This document shows positions 1 through 5,139 of a stretch of DNA of 5,139 nucleotides, piece by piece. The stretch is from Alphaproteobacteria bacterium (GTDB lineage Bacteria > Pseudomonadota > Alphaproteobacteria > Micropepsales > Micropepsaceae), in NCBI GenBank assembly GCA_028869725.1, contig JAGWRJ010000254.1, positions 1-5,139 on the forward strand. The letters are read 5' to 3'. Position 1 is the stretch's first letter; each line of letters opens with the position of its first letter. Below the pieces are notes generated by a model that ran no database searches, had not been told where the DNA came from, and saw only the letters and a program-made list of their open reading frames with translations. A program made the translations under genes and the position numbers.

Positions 1-331
1 CACCGAGCGCTGCATCCATCGCCTCCATCGGCACATGGTGCAGGGAGCGGAAGAAGAACACGCCGTCCATGCTCTGACTTTCTGCGGGCAGTGCCTGCGC
101 GCGGGCTTCAACAAATGTGAGGCCGGGAAGCGGCTCCGCCTTGCGGTTCTTTTCCGCCTGAACCGGGTCGGGCTCGACACCGAGGACGGTCGCACCACGG
201 CCGACCAGTTCGCGGTCCTGTGCACCGGAGGCGCAGCCGACATCGACAAGTCTGAGTCCCTTGACTTCAAGCAGGGCGCCAATGGCCTCCAGATCGTTCA
301 TCCGGCCAAGGTCTTTGCGTGGGCTTTCCAT
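1..331 (-). CDS. Class I SAM-dependent methyltransferase, N-terminal part (runs off left edge)
   Basis: The minus-strand frame opens with ATG at 331 and stays open for 110 codons to the window edge, so only the N-terminal half of the Rossmann domain is present. SAM-binding motif I is at residues 29-36 (VDVGCASG), with Ala at position 34 where the family usually has Gly. The acidic residue ending strand beta-2 is E53 in VLGVEPDP. Motif II/III-like residues 81-99 end in FFFRSLHHVP, typical of Methyltransf_11-type enzymes. By family it should transfer a methyl group from SAM; nothing visible identifies the acceptor. The start is supported by AAAGG 9 bases upstream. A second in-frame ATG (codon 11, at 301) is possible and would leave the fold intact. 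It is on the same strand as the EEP gene but 260 bp away, so it probably has its own promoter. Family assignment is firm; substrate unknown. Confidence 0.88.
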   Translation of the reverse strand, partial: MESPRKDLGRMNDLEAIGALLEVKGLRLVDVGCASGAQDRELVGRGATVLGVEPDPVQAEKNRKAEPLPGLTFVEARAQALPAESQSMDGVFFFRSLHHVPMEAMDAALG

Positions 332-591
332 GTCGCGTCGCCTTTGATTGGGTAGCTTCCCAGTCCTAAGCCAACCGGGAGTGCAAATCCATCCTCGCGC
401 ATCGCGTCCGGCACGTCACGTCGCAGACGCCATGCGCCTGGCGGAACGCCGATTGTGGTCACATCGCTGCGTCAGAGACAAACCTTGCCGCATGCCGGTG
501 GAAGAGCCGCACAGAGGTGCCGGATCATATTTTGGCATCTGATTTTGAACTGCAGGGTTTTGCGAGACAGCGCCATCCGGCGGAGCCCTGC
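332..591. other. Intergenic region upstream of the methyltransferase gene
   Basis: These 260 bases separate the start of the methyltransferase from the end of the EEP gene. I see no convincing gene or RNA. There is an AT-richer patch around 528-550 with minus-strand TATGAT, a possible -10 element, but no good -35 at the right distance. After the EEP stop, the minus strand can form a weak GCAGGG/CCCTGC pairing enclosing a CGCC-GGAT-GGCG hairpin, with no T tract, so it is not a clear terminator. A 54-codon GTG-initiated minus-strand frame (298-462) is discussed among the findings. Confidence 0.6.
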
Positions 592-1275
592 TCAGTCTGC
601 GGCCACGCTGAGATCAAGGACGATGGGGTGATGATCGGAGGGGCCCCGCTCGGCAACCTGCGAAACCCGGCAGTCGATACTTCGGGCCATGCAGCGGTCG
701 AGACGGAAGGGGATGATATTGGCGGTATGGGTGGGCTCGCGCGGGCCAATGTCACGAAACCCGCGCATGCGGATGGGGCCCACGGCATTGTAATCGCCGA
801 TGATGGCAAGCGGCCCGTCGATATTGCGCACGATGCGCAGCAGCTGCAGGCGGTTTAGAAGCTGGCCATGGCTCAGATGCACATTGGCAAAGGTGACACC
901 CGCAAAGCTGATGATCTGGGAAAGGCGCGGTGGCACCCGCCCGGGCATGCGTGAAACCGGCAATGGCAGCGCCGAAGGCGGTGGCAGGGGATGGAGGCTC
1001 CAGGCGGCAAGGCCATAGACCCGCCGGTCCATCGGCTCGCGGTAGAGCGTGCCCCCGACAAGGCCCGGCAGGGCATTCACTTCAGCCGTGGCCTCCTGCA
1101 TCAGCATCAGATCGGGCTGGTAGCGGCCGATCAGCTCGGCCACATCCTCGACCGCGGCGCCAACCAGGCGCAGCAGGTTCCAGCTGACCACCCGCAGCAC
1201 GCCCTGCGCGGGCCGATCCTGCTCCGCTGCCGCAAACCGCCCGACTGGCTCGTGCCCGTTCAACCGTGCATGCAT
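592..1275 (-). CDS. Endonuclease/exonuclease/phosphatase (EEP) family hydrolase
   Basis: A complete 227-residue protein of the EEP (DNase I/ExoIII/sphingomyelinase-like) superfamily, which uses divalent metals to hydrolyse phosphodiesters or phosphomonoesters in nucleic acids, phosphoinositides or sphingomyelin. All the classic active-site positions are visible: N33 in SWNLL, E61 in LMQE, H133 in NVHLSHG, D161 and N163 in GDYN, D193 in RLDR, and D214-H215 in SDHHP. The first 25 residues lack a hydrophobic signal and precede the first strand (LRVVSWN), so the protein looks cytoplasmic; a GTG at codon 26 is an alternative start. Length is short but normal for bacterial YbhP-like members. It is divergent from the cardiolipin synthase, recalling the E. 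coli clsB-ybhP association. No Shine-Dalgarno sequence precedes the ATG; a promoter ending about 7 bases upstream suggests leaderless translation. Substrate cannot be told from sequence. Confidence 0.9.
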   Translation of the reverse strand: MHARLNGHEPVGRFAAAEQDRPAQGVLRVVSWNLLRLVGAAVEDVAELIGRYQPDLMLMQEATAEVNALPGLVGGTLYREPMDRRVYGLAAWSLHPLPPPSALPLPVSRMPGRVPPRLSQIISFAGVTFANVHLSHGQLLNRLQLLRIVRNIDGPLAIIGDYNAVGPIRMRGFRDIGPREPTHTANIIPFRLDRCMARSIDCRVSQVAERGPSDHHPIVLDLSVAAD

Positions 1276-1282
1276 GTCCGGT

Positions 1283-1311
1283 ATATGGAGTTGCTACCCC
1301 ATCGCGTCAAC
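1283..1311 (-). promoter_or_regulatory. Candidate promoter of the EEP gene
   Basis: Reading the minus strand, GTTGAC (1311-1306) and CCATAT (1288-1283) are separated by exactly 17 bases. They match 10 of 12 positions of the alphaproteobacterial housekeeping consensus CTTGAC-N17-CTATAT. The -10 ends 7 bases before the ATG at 1275, so transcription would begin at or next to the start codon. This is a by-eye match, not a scored prediction. Confidence 0.5.
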
Positions 1312-1325
1312 GCGGAACTTTCCGC
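1312..1325. repeat. Inverted repeat GCGGAA-ct-TTCCGC, possible operator
   Basis: A perfect 6-bp inverted repeat with a 2-bp centre lies in the divergent EEP/cls intergenic region, directly abutting the upstream edge of the candidate EEP -35 element. It is flanked by AACG on the left (1309-1312) and CGTT on the right (1328-1331), adding weak outer symmetry. The position fits a regulator-binding site acting on one or both divergent genes, but the binding protein is unknown. Confidence 0.35.
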
Positions 1326-1375
1326 AACGTTTCAGGCCGGGTGGGGTTATGCTGGCCTGTCGTCGCGTCTACTCC

Positions 1376-1397
1376 AAGGATCGGCCGATCCAGCATC
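1376..1397 (+). promoter_or_regulatory. cls translation-initiation region with perfect palindrome
   Basis: The only Shine-Dalgarno-like sequence before cls is AAGGA at 1376-1380, 17 bases from the ATG, which is too far for normal initiation. Between them is a perfect 14-bp palindrome, GGATCGGCCGATCC (1378-1391), overlapping the last three bases of AAGGA. In RNA it could form a five-pair stem with a GGCC loop. That could either shorten the effective spacing or hide the ribosome-binding site. The same palindrome could instead be a DNA-binding site. No clear plus-strand promoter for cls was recognised in 1276-1397. Confidence 0.35.
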
Positions 1398-2843
1398 ATG
1401 CTCCTGTCGCTGTTTCCCTTTCATGGGCTCACCTGGCCCGCAGCTGCGCTCATTGCCCTCGTCTATTTTGCGCTCGCGATCGTTGTCAGCGCCCATGTGC
1501 TCCTGCGCAAGGCCGATGTCCGTGCTGCTCTGGGCTGGATCGGCATCACCTGGCTCGTCCCCCTGGCGGGCGGGCTTCTCTACTACCTCTTTGGCATCAA
1601 CCGCGTGACCCGCCGCGCCTTGCGCCTGCATCGCCTCGAGCAGGAGCCAGTGTCCGAAGCTGGCGCGGCCGGCCGGCCCCGCGTCCCGGATCTCGTCGCC
1701 GATCTTGCCGCCATTGGCGGGCGCCTCAACACCAGCCCGCTCACCGCTGGCAACCGGATCCAACTGCTGCACGGGGGGGATGAGGCCTATCCGGCCATGC
1801 TGGAGGCGATCAGCGCCGCCCGGCGCAGCATTGCCCTGACCTCGTATATCTTCCGGGACGATCGGACCGGCCGCCAGTTCACCGATGCCCTCGCCCGCGC
1901 CCACCGCCGTGGCGTGGCCGTACGTGTCCTCATCGATGGCATAGGTGGCGGGTATTTCTGGAGCCCGGCCTGGCGGCGACTGCGCGCTGAAGGGGTGCCC
2001 GCAGCGCGCTTCCTCCACACCTATGTTCCCTGGCGGATGCCGTTTCTCAACATGAGAAGCCACAAGAAGCTTCTCGTCATCGACGGGCATATCGGCTTTG
2101 CCGGCGGCCTCAATATCGGCGACGAGAATCTGAGCAGCTTCGCCCCCTCCCATGATCGCGTCGACGATTTTCATGCCAGGCTCGAAGGCCCGGTGGTGCG
2201 TCAGATCATGGATTCCATCGCCCGGGACTGGAACTTCGCCACCGGCGAGGTGCTCGAGGGCGAGCTCTGGTGGCCGCAGATTGCCCCTGCCGGTCCGGTC
2301 TTTGCACGGGGTGTGCGCTCGGGGCCGGACGCCGATCTCTACCGCGCCGAAACCCTGTTCGGTGCCGCGCTGGGTCAGGCCAGAACACGCATACGCATTG
2401 CCACGCCGTATTTTCTGCCGGACGAACGGCTTCTTTTTGCCATCCATCAGGCCCAGCTGCGCGGCGTTGACGTAAAGATCTTCGTGCCCGCGCGCACCGA
2501 TTACCGCCCGCTCGACTGGGCGATACGCGCGCATCTGCGTTTCTTCCGCCAGGGGCTTTCCTCCATCGCCTTTACCCCCGCCCCCTTCGAGCACGCCAAG
2601 CTCATGACTGTCGACGAGGAGTTCTGCTGTTTCGGCAGCAGCAACTGGGACACCCGCTCGCTGCGGCTCAATTTTGAGTTCGATCTTGAATGCTATGACC
2701 GCGCGCTCACCACGCAGATCAACGCCGAGCTGGATCGCATGGAACAGTCAAGTACCCTTCTCGACCGGGAGGCGCTCCTCGGCGCACCACTGCCTGAACG
2801 GCTACGTGATGCTGCGATGCGTCTTCTCGTCCCCTATCTCTGA
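1398..2843 (+). CDS. cls: Cardiolipin synthase (two-HKD phospholipase D family)
   Basis: A 481-residue protein, close to the 486 residues of E. coli ClsA. It should make cardiolipin at the inner membrane by transferring a phosphatidyl group, in ClsA between two phosphatidylglycerols. N-terminal membrane segments lie at about 13-36 and 44-66, the second in the family context GWIGITWLVPLAGGLLYYLF followed by GINR. The catalytic motifs are complete: H222-K224-D229 (HKKLLVID) followed by GG-N at 236-239, and H399-K401-D406 (HAKLMTVD) followed by GSSNWDTRSLRLNFE. The C-terminus (LLDREALLG...LLVPYL) also aligns with ClsA. The reading frame extends upstream to an ATG at 1266, but that extension overlaps the divergent EEP gene and encodes non-membrane sequence before the hydrophobic N-terminus, so ATG 1398 is preferred. 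The donor/acceptor pair (PG+PG versus PG+PE) cannot be told from sequence. It is the only plus-strand gene here. Confidence 0.93.
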   Translation: MLLSLFPFHGLTWPAAALIALVYFALAIVVSAHVLLRKADVRAALGWIGITWLVPLAGGLLYYLFGINRVTRRALRLHRLEQEPVSEAGAAGRPRVPDLVADLAAIGGRLNTSPLTAGNRIQLLHGGDEAYPAMLEAISAARRSIALTSYIFRDDRTGRQFTDALARAHRRGVAVRVLIDGIGGGYFWSPAWRRLRAEGVPAARFLHTYVPWRMPFLNMRSHKKLLVIDGHIGFAGGLNIGDENLSSFAPSHDRVDDFHARLEGPVVRQIMDSIARDWNFATGEVLEGELWWPQIAPAGPVFARGVRSGPDADLYRAETLFGAALGQARTRIRIATPYFLPDERLLFAIHQAQLRGVDVKIFVPARTDYRPLDWAIRAHLRFFRQGLSSIAFTPAPFEHAKLMTVDEEFCCFGSSNWDTRSLRLNFEFDLECYDRALTTQINAELDRMEQSSTLLDREALLGAPLPERLRDAAMRLLVPYL

Positions 2844-2851
2844 CGTCAGAG
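2838..2851. repeat. Perfect palindrome carrying both convergent stop codons
   Basis: CTCTGACGTCAGAG is a perfect 14-bp palindrome. It contains the plus-strand TGA of cls (2841-2843) and the minus-strand TGA of the DUF445 gene (2848-2846), with only CG between them. There is no T tract on either side, so it is not a standard intrinsic terminator, although the symmetric position could affect both transcripts. The palindrome is certain; a function is not. Confidence 0.55.
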
Positions 2852-4093
2852 TGTTCGGGCAACCAGAAACAGCAGGACGCCGATCAGGGCCCCCACCACG
2901 GTGCCATTGATACGCACGAACTGAAGATCGCTGCCGGCTTCAAGCTCGATGACATCGACGATGGTTGCGGTATCCCATGAAGCAACCACTTCGGCGATGA
3001 ACTGGCTGATCGCCGAACGCCAGGGGGCGATGTAATCGGTCACCAGCCGTTCGAGCGCACCATTGAAATACCCCTGAAGCTCGGGGCTTTCGGCAAGCGC
3101 GGTTCCAAGGCGCTGCGTGCCCCTGGCAAGCAGCTGGGGCAATCGCGGTTCGGGCGCGCCAAGATCAGCCTCAAGCTCGCGGCGCAGCTCGTCGAGCGCA
3201 GAGGTCGCGAGGGTGTGCAGAGCCGGGTTTTCGAAGATGGCAAGGCGCAGCTCGGCAAGGAGGGTGGGATAGCTGGGAGCATGTTTGAGATTCCTCAGGC
3301 TCTGACGGAGCCAGGCTTCAAGTTCTGCGCGCTCCCTGCTTGATGACGTCGCAATTGCATCGAGCCAATGGCGCAATCCCGAGACAAGGCCCTCCGCGAT
3401 CTTGCGATCGAAATAGGCCGGAAAGAAGCGGCCGGTGCGGGAGGCAACATTTTCCAGAAAGATCGGCTCGAGTGTGGCGAGTGACGACCTTGCAAGTTCG
3501 ACCCCCATATCGATGAGGAGCACATGTCGGCCGGAGGCAATGAGCCCATCAATCGCCGCCGTGAAAACCGGCGCCGGATCAATCCGCCCCAGGGTTTTCT
3601 GTATGAGGTCGAAGATGCGCTGGCGCGTGGCCGCAGAATCGCTCGTCTCCAGAAGCACGGGCAGAAGTGCGGCCACGCGCTCGGCCACGAAGCTGGCCGC
3701 GGTCGGGCTGCGAAGCCACTCGGCAATCTGCAGGGCACGACTTTTCTGGCGCAGGCGCGCCACCACGAGATCGGGGGCAAGAAAGCGGTCACGCACGAAG
3801 GCGCCCAGCGCCTCGCCGATCGCATCCTTACGTTTGGGAATGAGCGCAGTGTGGGGAATGGGAAGGCCGAGCGGGCGCCGGAATATCGCCGTTACCGCAA
3901 ACCAGTCGGCAAGCCCGCCCACAAGTGCTGCTTCCGATGCCGCATCGGCAAGCCGCACGCCAAAACTGCTGGGCAGAAGCTGCATGGCGACAAAGACAGC
4001 AGCAGCGAGCAAGAGAAGGCCACTTGCCACGAGACGCCGCCGCGCCAGCGCACGCCGTTTGGCAATATTTGCAGTCTGTAGAGATAGGCTCAT
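2846..4093 (-). CDS. DUF445 (YjiN-like) membrane-anchored protein
   Basis: A complete 415-residue member of the DUF445 family, whose E. coli representative YjiN is of similar length and has no settled biochemical function. A basic N-terminus (KRRALARRR, residues 12-20) leads into a membrane segment at about 21-40. The signature block follows at 58-90: GGLADWFAVTAIFRRPLG, then PIPHTALIPKRKD. The long middle is helical and charged, and the C-terminus has the second family block ELEAGSDLQFVRINGT (383-398) followed by a terminal membrane segment (399-415). The topology is therefore a helical domain held between N- and C-terminal anchors. It is convergent with cls, 2 bp apart. No Shine-Dalgarno sequence is visible; a possible promoter ends 6 bases before the ATG. 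Family is certain; the molecular role is unknown, with an envelope role inferred only from the anchors and neighbours. Confidence 0.93.
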   Translation of the reverse strand: MSLSLQTANIAKRRALARRRLVASGLLLLAAAVFVAMQLLPSSFGVRLADAASEAALVGGLADWFAVTAIFRRPLGLPIPHTALIPKRKDAIGEALGAFVRDRFLAPDLVVARLRQKSRALQIAEWLRSPTAASFVAERVAALLPVLLETSDSAATRQRIFDLIQKTLGRIDPAPVFTAAIDGLIASGRHVLLIDMGVELARSSLATLEPIFLENVASRTGRFFPAYFDRKIAEGLVSGLRHWLDAIATSSSRERAELEAWLRQSLRNLKHAPSYPTLLAELRLAIFENPALHTLATSALDELRRELEADLGAPEPRLPQLLARGTQRLGTALAESPELQGYFNGALERLVTDYIAPWRSAISQFIAEVVASWDTATIVDVIELEAGSDLQFVRINGTVVGALIGVLLFLVARTL

Positions 4094-4099
4094 CAGCCC

Positions 4100-4127
4100 A
4101 CTATCGCGGACGCAGCGCCATTGTCCA
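4100..4127 (-). promoter_or_regulatory. Possible promoter of the DUF445 gene
   Basis: On the minus strand, TGGACA (4127-4122) lies 16 bases from GATAGT (4105-4100); these match 5 of 6 and 4 of 6 positions of the TTGACA/TATAAT consensus. The -10 ends only 6 bases before the ATG at 4093, which would give a leaderless transcript and would agree with the lack of a ribosome-binding site. This is weaker than the EEP promoter and could be chance. Confidence 0.3.
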
Positions 4128-4147
4128 AGTCCGCGTCCCTGTCCGCG
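4105..4147. repeat. Three copies of CGCGGAC/GTCCGCG just upstream of DUF445
   Basis: CGCGGAC occurs at 4105-4111, and its reverse complement GTCCGCG at 4129-4135 and 4141-4147. The first two form a 7-bp inverted repeat with a 17-base spacer, and the last two are direct repeats. Start-to-start distances are 24 and 12 bases. They straddle the candidate -35/-10 region, an arrangement that would suit an operator, but the motif is GC-rich and could arise by chance. Confidence 0.35.
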
Positions 4148-4186
4148 CAGCCCAGGCCTCTCGCTTCAGACACCCACAACACACGC

Positions 4187-4215
4187 GACATGGGCCCTGA
4201 TGTGGGGCCCATGTC
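4187..4215. repeat. Perfect 11-bp stem-loop
   Basis: GACATGGGCCC (4187-4197) and its exact reverse complement GGGCCCATGTC (4205-4215) enclose a 7-base loop (TGATGTG on the plus strand). On the minus strand, the direction of both flanking genes, no T tract follows, so it is not a canonical terminator. On the plus strand only TTT follows, and no plus-strand gene ends nearby. It lies about 95 bases upstream of the DUF445 start. It could be a factor-independent pause or terminator, an mRNA-stabilising hairpin or a protein-binding site. Confidence 0.75.
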
Positions 4216-4298
4216 TTTCCCAGCTTCGGGTCCCATACCCCGCAAAGGACGGAAGAACGACGTCCCAGGTCTTCTGACAGCGCGGGGAAGGCTCTCCT

Positions 4299-4315
4299 CG
4301 CATCCGACGCATCCG
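4299..4315. repeat. Tandem CGCATCCG repeat
   Basis: Two 8-bp copies of CGCATCCG are separated by a single A, a 9-bp period. They lie between the stem-loop and the glycosyltransferase stop. No function is apparent and replication slippage is enough to explain them. Confidence 0.4.
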
Positions 4316-4400
4316 TCCGGCTGAGACGGTCGAGATCTGGAACCTGCCGCACAGCACACACGCGCCATGGGCTGCCGCCCGACTGCACATGCGAGCGCGG

Positions 4401-4435
4401 CCGGGCAATCCGGGCCAGCGTGCATCCCGGGCAAT
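4401..4435. repeat. Two direct CCGGGCAAT repeats
   Basis: The 9-mer CCGGGCAAT occurs at 4401-4409 and 4427-4435, 26 bases apart start to start, with a third partial CCGGGC immediately after the first copy. They lie 29 to 63 bases beyond the glycosyltransferase stop on the minus strand. They are too short and GC-rich to call a named element. Confidence 0.35.
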
Positions 4436-4463
4436 AATCAGGTGTCAGTGCGGGGAGGTATTG

Positions 4464-5139
4464 TCATCTTGCATAGGCGCGCGGATAGGGTTTGAGGAGA
4501 TGCTGTGCATAGAGCACGCGCAGTGTGATCTCGCTGCGACCGTCACGGCCGATGGTGATTGGTGCAAGTGGGAACAAGCGCGCATAGAAGCCGCGCAGGT
4601 GCTTCAGATTGTAAGCTATCTGCGCCGGGCGCGCGATGATCAGACTGTCTGCGCCGAGTTTTGGATGGCTCAGAAAGGCAAAGCCGCGCGGATCGCTTGA
4701 GAGGACGGTTACCGGCATGGCACCACCCAGCGCCTGGTCAATCTTGGCGCCTTCAACCCAGTCAAGCGTGGTGACGAACAGCTTGTGATCGGTGAGAAGA
4801 CCGCGCTCAGCCAGTGCCGTGCGCAAGGGATACCATTCGACGGCACCGAGCGTGGGATCCGTCCTGAAGAGGCGGGGGAATTCGGCGCCCAGAAACCCCG
4901 TCGATGCTGCAGCTGCAGCGCCCCCGCTTGCGATCAGAAACAGCACCAGCGAGGTCCGCGCCCATCGCCCCGGCCAACGTCTGGTAGGTGCTGCTTGAGC
5001 AAGCTGGTTGCCGAGGAGTGGCAGGAGCAAGAGCCAACCCGGCATCGTCCAATGCATCATGCCGGGCCCACACCACAGGCTCGACAGCGTGAAGAAGCCA
5101 ACGATGGTACCACCCAGCCAGAGGCAGAGCCGTCCCGCG
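4464..5139 (-). CDS. Family 39 (ArnT/PMT-like) membrane glycosyltransferase, C-terminal part
   Basis: The minus-strand frame is open from the right edge to TGA at 4464, giving the last 224 residues; the internal ATG at 5060 is not the start. Membrane segments are visible at about 4-23 (LCLWLGGTIVGFFTLSSLWC), 33-48 around HWTMPGWLLLLPLLG, and 62-85. A soluble C-terminal domain of about 140 residues follows, beginning near GAEFPRLFRTDP. Late membrane helices with an HW-x-x-PGW loop and a C-terminal extracytoplasmic domain are typical of GT39/ArnT-like enzymes, which move a sugar from a polyprenyl-phosphate donor onto lipid or protein acceptors on the outer face of the inner membrane. The catalytic N-terminal loops are outside the window, so donor and acceptor cannot be judged. 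The family call rests on resemblance of the C-terminal half and is fairly sure. Confidence 0.75.
   Translation of the reverse strand, partial: AGRLCLWLGGTIVGFFTLSSLWCGPGMMHWTMPGWLLLLPLLGNQLAQAAPTRRWPGRWARTSLVLFLIASGGAAAAASTGFLGAEFPRLFRTDPTLGAVEWYPLRTALAERGLLTDHKLFVTTLDWVEGAKIDQALGGAMPVTVLSSDPRGFAFLSHPKLGADSLIIARPAQIAYNLKHLRGFYARLFPLAPITIGRDGRSEITLRVLYAQHLLKPYPRAYAR

Larger units (their letters stand above)
4094..4463. other. Intergenic region between the DUF445 and glycosyltransferase genes
   Basis: These 370 bases contain no gene I can support. The open frames here are compositionally odd (Cys-, Arg- and Pro-rich) and unrecognisable. What is present: the possible DUF445 promoter and CGCGGAC copies at the left end, a strong stem-loop at 4187-4215, a tandem CGCATCCG pair at 4299-4315, a small CCGTC/GACGG inverted repeat at 4313-4329, and two CCGGGCAAT copies at 4401-4435. 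No intrinsic terminator with a T tract follows the glycosyltransferase stop at 4464. Confidence 0.6.

Noticed and set aside
348..542. A 64-codon plus-strand frame in the methyltransferase upstream gap
   Set aside because: No ribosome-binding sequence, no recognisable motif, and a composition like random GC-rich DNA.
1312..1340. EcfG-type general stress promoter (GGAAC at 1314-1318)
   Set aside because: The CGTT partner occurs only 9 bases downstream, not the required 16-17, and nothing suitable lies at the right distance.
1266..1397. N-terminal 44-codon extension of the cardiolipin synthase from the ATG at 1266
   Set aside because: It would overlap the divergent EEP start, lacks family resemblance, and puts non-membrane residues before the usual hydrophobic N-terminus.
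1347..2594. A 415-codon open frame on the minus strand, antisense to cls
   Set aside because: The cls frame has complete catalytic motifs and family length. The antisense frame is unrecognisable, and long antisense frames are expected opposite GC-rich codons.
4187..4220. Intrinsic terminator
   Set aside because: The stem is strong but no T tract follows on the minus strand, and on the plus strand, where TTT follows, no gene ends nearby.
3435..4277. A 280-codon plus-strand frame across the DUF445 gene and its upstream region
   Set aside because: It is Ser-, Arg- and Ala-rich with no recognisable domain, and lies opposite an unmistakable DUF445 coding sequence.
4093..4434. A 113-codon minus-strand frame whose TGA overlaps the DUF445 ATG (TGATG)
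   Set aside because: The overlap looks like translational coupling, but the product is Cys/Arg/Pro-rich without a fold or family, has no ribosome-binding sequence, and reads through the perfect stem-loop. More likely intergenic chance.
1..5139. CRISPR array, insertion sequence, integrase, toxin-antitoxin or defence genes
   Set aside because: No spaced repeats, terminal inverted repeats, transposase-like frames or known defence motifs are visible on either strand.

Overview
The window is GC-rich, gene-dense chromosomal DNA of ordinary character. Protein resemblances, a GC-biased third codon position and a promoter resembling the alphaproteobacterial consensus (CTTGAC-N17-CTATAT) suggest an alphaproteobacterium, perhaps a sphingomonad. 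The class is a fair inference; the order is a guess. I see no mobile element, CRISPR array, tRNA, rRNA or defence system.

Layout from left to right: (1) the N-terminal 110 codons of a class I SAM-dependent methyltransferase on the minus strand, running off the left edge; (2) a 260-bp gap; (3) an intact endonuclease/exonuclease/phosphatase (EEP) family gene, minus strand; (4) a 122-bp divergent promoter region; (5) an intact two-HKD cardiolipin synthase, the only plus-strand gene; (6) a tail-to-tail junction of 2 bp in which both stop codons sit inside one perfect 14-bp palindrome; (7) an intact DUF445 (YjiN-like) membrane-anchored protein, minus strand; (8) a 370-bp gap with a perfect 11-bp stem-loop and several short repeats; (9) the C-terminal 224 residues of a family 39 (ArnT/PMT-like) membrane glycosyltransferase, minus strand, running off the right edge.

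Three of the five proteins are membrane or envelope proteins (cardiolipin synthase, DUF445, glycosyltransferase). The EEP gene next to a cardiolipin synthase recalls the E. coli clsB-ybhP neighbourhood, here in divergent orientation, so a shared role in lipid or envelope biology is plausible but unproven. No operon is evident, because every minus-strand neighbour pair is separated by a large gap or by the plus-strand cls gene.

The most interesting non-coding observations are two candidate leaderless promoters (EEP and DUF445), a palindrome between the Shine-Dalgarno-like sequence and the cls start codon, the shared stop-codon palindrome, and the stem-loop upstream of DUF445. I did not find a convincing new biological system.
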